Source: Diplonema papillatum
Lineage: Eukaryota; Euglenozoa; Diplonemea; Diplonemida; Diplonemidae
Direction: 5' to 3'
Assembly: GCA_030068145.1 (NCBI GenBank)
Contig: JAPJBO010000178.1
Coordinates: forward strand, 62,001 to 126,000
Length of the DNA stretch: 64,000 nt
Positions 62,310 through 64,000 of the stretch are shown here, in pieces. Both the position numbers and the translations under genes were made by a program. Positions within the stretch are counted from its first letter, which is position 1. Every line of letters starts with the position of its first letter. The notes under the pieces were generated by a model. It did not search any database. It was not told the DNA's origin and saw only the letters and a program-made list of their open reading frames with translations.

Positions 62310-64000
62310 TCACTTCTTGAAGAAGCGCATGAGGTTGTTCTTCGTACAGTGACCTTTCCAGTGTGGGCACACTTTGGTGTGAGGAATCCAGGTTCTCTGT
62401 TGTCCAGCGGTGAACTTGCATGGCGCAACACAACTGTACTTCCTGCTCGAGCTGTGGAACTGCGATTGTGGCACGTCGACCTCTTCCTCAGGATCCTCTT
62501 CGCCTCCAGCTCCTGCGTTCACGTCAACCTGTGACTGGGCATCTTGTGAAGGCTGTGGCGCTTGGCACGGCGCCGAGCCAGAGCCGTCGCATTGGCTGAT
62601 GTGTTCGTCAAGGAAGGAGGTAACGACATAGAGGTTGCACCTTGGACAGCAGTTCAGTTCAGAAACGGGTTTCGGAGCTGCGGTAGAGCACACGTTCATC
62701 CCCGTAGTTGAGTGCTTGCCTGTCTGTGGTGTCCACACGTAGTCTGGCAACGTACGGAGTTTGACATCATTCGCCGAACTCCCCGGGCACCCAAGGAAGT
62801 AGCCCAGTTTCTTGAAGCTAGCATGCACATTAATCTTGTCGAGGGTTTTCGCAGTTGCCTGGGCCACCCACTCCGTCATTCTCACTCTTCGAGTGGCACT
62901 GTTCATCTTGGCCATTGCTTTGTCCAAGAAGTACTTAGATGAACAGACATCGTAGTAGTGTTTGAGGACGAAGAATACGTCCAGGTCACAACACTGGACG
63001 TCTTGAGTGCAGCCAGATGGAATGATGATAACGGAAATTCCACGGTCGGCATAAAACTGTGCAGCAGCTTCGGTGACGTGAGAAGTAGCAGAGTCAACTA
63101 TCAGTAACACTCGCTGTCCCTTATATTCCTTGGCCAGGTATTCGCCGTACTCCAAGGTAAAAAAATTGCTCGTGGTGACACCGCACTTCGTGAATGCTAC
63201 GTTCACGTCTTTGCTGTAGGCACTGGCCTCTGCATCTTTCACGGTGCCAGCACCAGAGAAAATCAAGAAGGGGTTCGGTTGTTTCACGGAAGAGCCGTCT
63301 GGTTTGGCAGCCACACCAAAGAGCAGTGTTGCAAAGCGCTTTCCGTCACACGGGGACAGTCGCTCGTTTGCTACTTCAACCAACTTCCCTTTGTAGGTTA
63401 TTGTGTACAACAGGGACCTCCCAGAAGGACAGAGAGGCGACTCGTCGGCATTGATGATCACGTCAAAGCCGTGCAAGGCATTTGCAGAGTGCAGCTTCCA
63501 GTGAAACTGATGAACCTTCTTCTCGCGCTCGGAGGGAGCTTGTTTAGTGGCGAGATTCACCCTTTTCTTGACCGCATCGAGGCGCTTCTTGACACCCGAC
63601 ATCAATTCCCTCGTCACATCAGTTTCGAGCTCCGTCGGGTTCGTTGTACTCAAGAATTCCCAGAACTTCTCCTTCAGTAGTGCTGATGTCACCTGCTCCT
63701 TCGCCTCCACTTTCTGCTCGAACCACTCTTTCAGCAGTTTTTCCGCCTCTGGGTACTTCGGCTTCCTCCCACCTCCGGCACACCGCTTCCTCGTTCTGGC
63801 GGACACGGTGGGATCGGCTAGGATGCGCTCGCATTCATCAGCCTTCGCCAGAATTTGCAAGAGCTGTGTAGCGCCACCAGATAAGTTCCAGAACGAGATG
63901 AGGGAAACCTTTTCGACGCCGCTCCGACTCGCCCTGCAAATGGCAATCTTCTCGAGCACTGAGAGATCGCGTCGCCGCCTCTTCTTCGGATTGTCGTCAG
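62310..64000 (-). CDS. Pogo/Tigger-like DDE transposase with C-terminal zinc finger, partial (N-terminus outside window)
   Basis: The frame is open to the right edge and stops at 62310. At the edge it begins DDNPKKRRRRDLSVLEK: a nuclear-localisation-type basic run before a helix-turn-helix-like segment. The catalytic core shows the DDE_1 pattern: FDVIINADESPL (first Asp), LLIVDSATSHVTEAA (second) and IIPSGCTQDVQCCDLDVFF (third, as Asp, in the place of 'IPP.tT...QPLDvgvF'). A C-terminal CPRCNLYVVTSFLDEHISQC is a small zinc finger, followed by an acidic stretch (EEDPEEEVDVP) and another Cys/His cluster (CVAPCKF, HTKVCPHWKGHC). Such enzymes cut and paste DNA flanked by short inverted repeats. 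The core motifs are intact with no stop, so the copy may be active or domesticated. Confidence 0.85.
   Translation of the reverse strand, partial: DDNPKKRRRRDLSVLEKIAICRASRSGVEKVSLISFWNLSGGATQLLQILAKADECERILADPTVSARTRKRCAGGGRKPKYPEAEKLLKEWFEQKVEAKEQVTSALLKEKFWEFLSTTNPTELETDVTRELMSGVKKRLDAVKKRVNLATKQAPSEREKKVHQFHWKLHSANALHGFDVIINADESPLCPSGRSLLYTITYKGKLVEVANERLSPCDGKRFATLLFGVAAKPDGSSVKQPNPFLIFSGAGTVKDAEASAYSKDVNVAFTKCGVTTSNFFTLEYGEYLAKEYKGQRVLLIVDSATSHVTEAAAQFYADRGISVIIIPSGCTQDVQCCDLDVFFVLKHYYDVCSSKYFLDKAMAKMNSATRRVRMTEWVAQATAKTLDKINVHASFKKLGYFLGCPGSSANDVKLRTLPDYVWTPQTGKHSTTGMNVCSTAAPKPVSELNCCPRCNLYVVTSFLDEHISQCDGSGSAPCQAPQPSQDAQSQVDVNAGAGGEEDPEEEVDVPQSQFHSSSRKYSCVAPCKFTAGQQRTWIPHTKVCPHWKGHCTKNNLMRFFKK

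Overview
The window is nuclear DNA of an intron-bearing flagellated protist, most likely a diplonemid (Euglenozoa). Four observations support this. (1) Several genes assemble only across GT-AG introns. (2) There is a clear homologue of the dynein-arm assembly factor DNAAF5/HEATR2, so motile cilia are expected. (3) Every gene I can recognise lies on the minus strand across 64 kb, as in the directional, polycistronic gene clusters of Euglenozoa. (4) A full-length LINE begins, directly against its target-site duplication, with CTGTACTTTATTG. As I recall it, this is the 3' end of the kinetoplastid/diplonemid spliced-leader exon. Kinetoplastids have almost no introns, which points to diplonemids. 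The taxonomic call is an inference.

Layout, low to high coordinates, all genes on the minus strand: a single-exon LamG-like protein running off the left edge (1-2774); repeat-bearing intergenic DNA; a pentaspan prominin/tweety-like membrane protein (8560-9996); an ethylmalonyl-CoA decarboxylase-like crotonase in five exons (12277-15025); the ribosome-biogenesis PIN protein UTP23 (15987-17483); a complete 6.5-kb non-LTR retrotransposon with two ORFs, a 2A-like peptide, a (TC)n tail and 48-bp target-site duplications (17552-24142); a broken C-type-lectin/VWA gene (24769-26398) and a frame-broken zinc-finger gene (26767-27477); a LEA-like repeat protein (28748-29542); a predicted three-exon gene with an SH3b-like terminal exon (30824-34030); a SPRY-like first exon with two downstream fragment copies (36268-37619); DNAAF5 in six exons (41705-47235) with a 1.4-kb minisatellite upstream; a giant coiled-coil protein of at least 1,797 residues in four visible exons (50452-58744); and a pogo/Tigger-like DDE transposase running off the right edge (62310-64000).

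The genes do not form one pathway. They are unrelated housekeeping and cytoskeletal genes embedded in repeat-rich DNA. At least six dispersed repeat families (A, B, D, E, F, G below) recur in introns and spacers, often with gene-sized spacing between them. The most informative piece is the LINE. It appears to preserve a molecular record of trans-splicing followed by retrotransposition, and it sits 69 bp upstream of the UTP23 start codon. Exon boundaries are my own reading from frame continuity and GT/AG sites. No alignment or transcript data were available.
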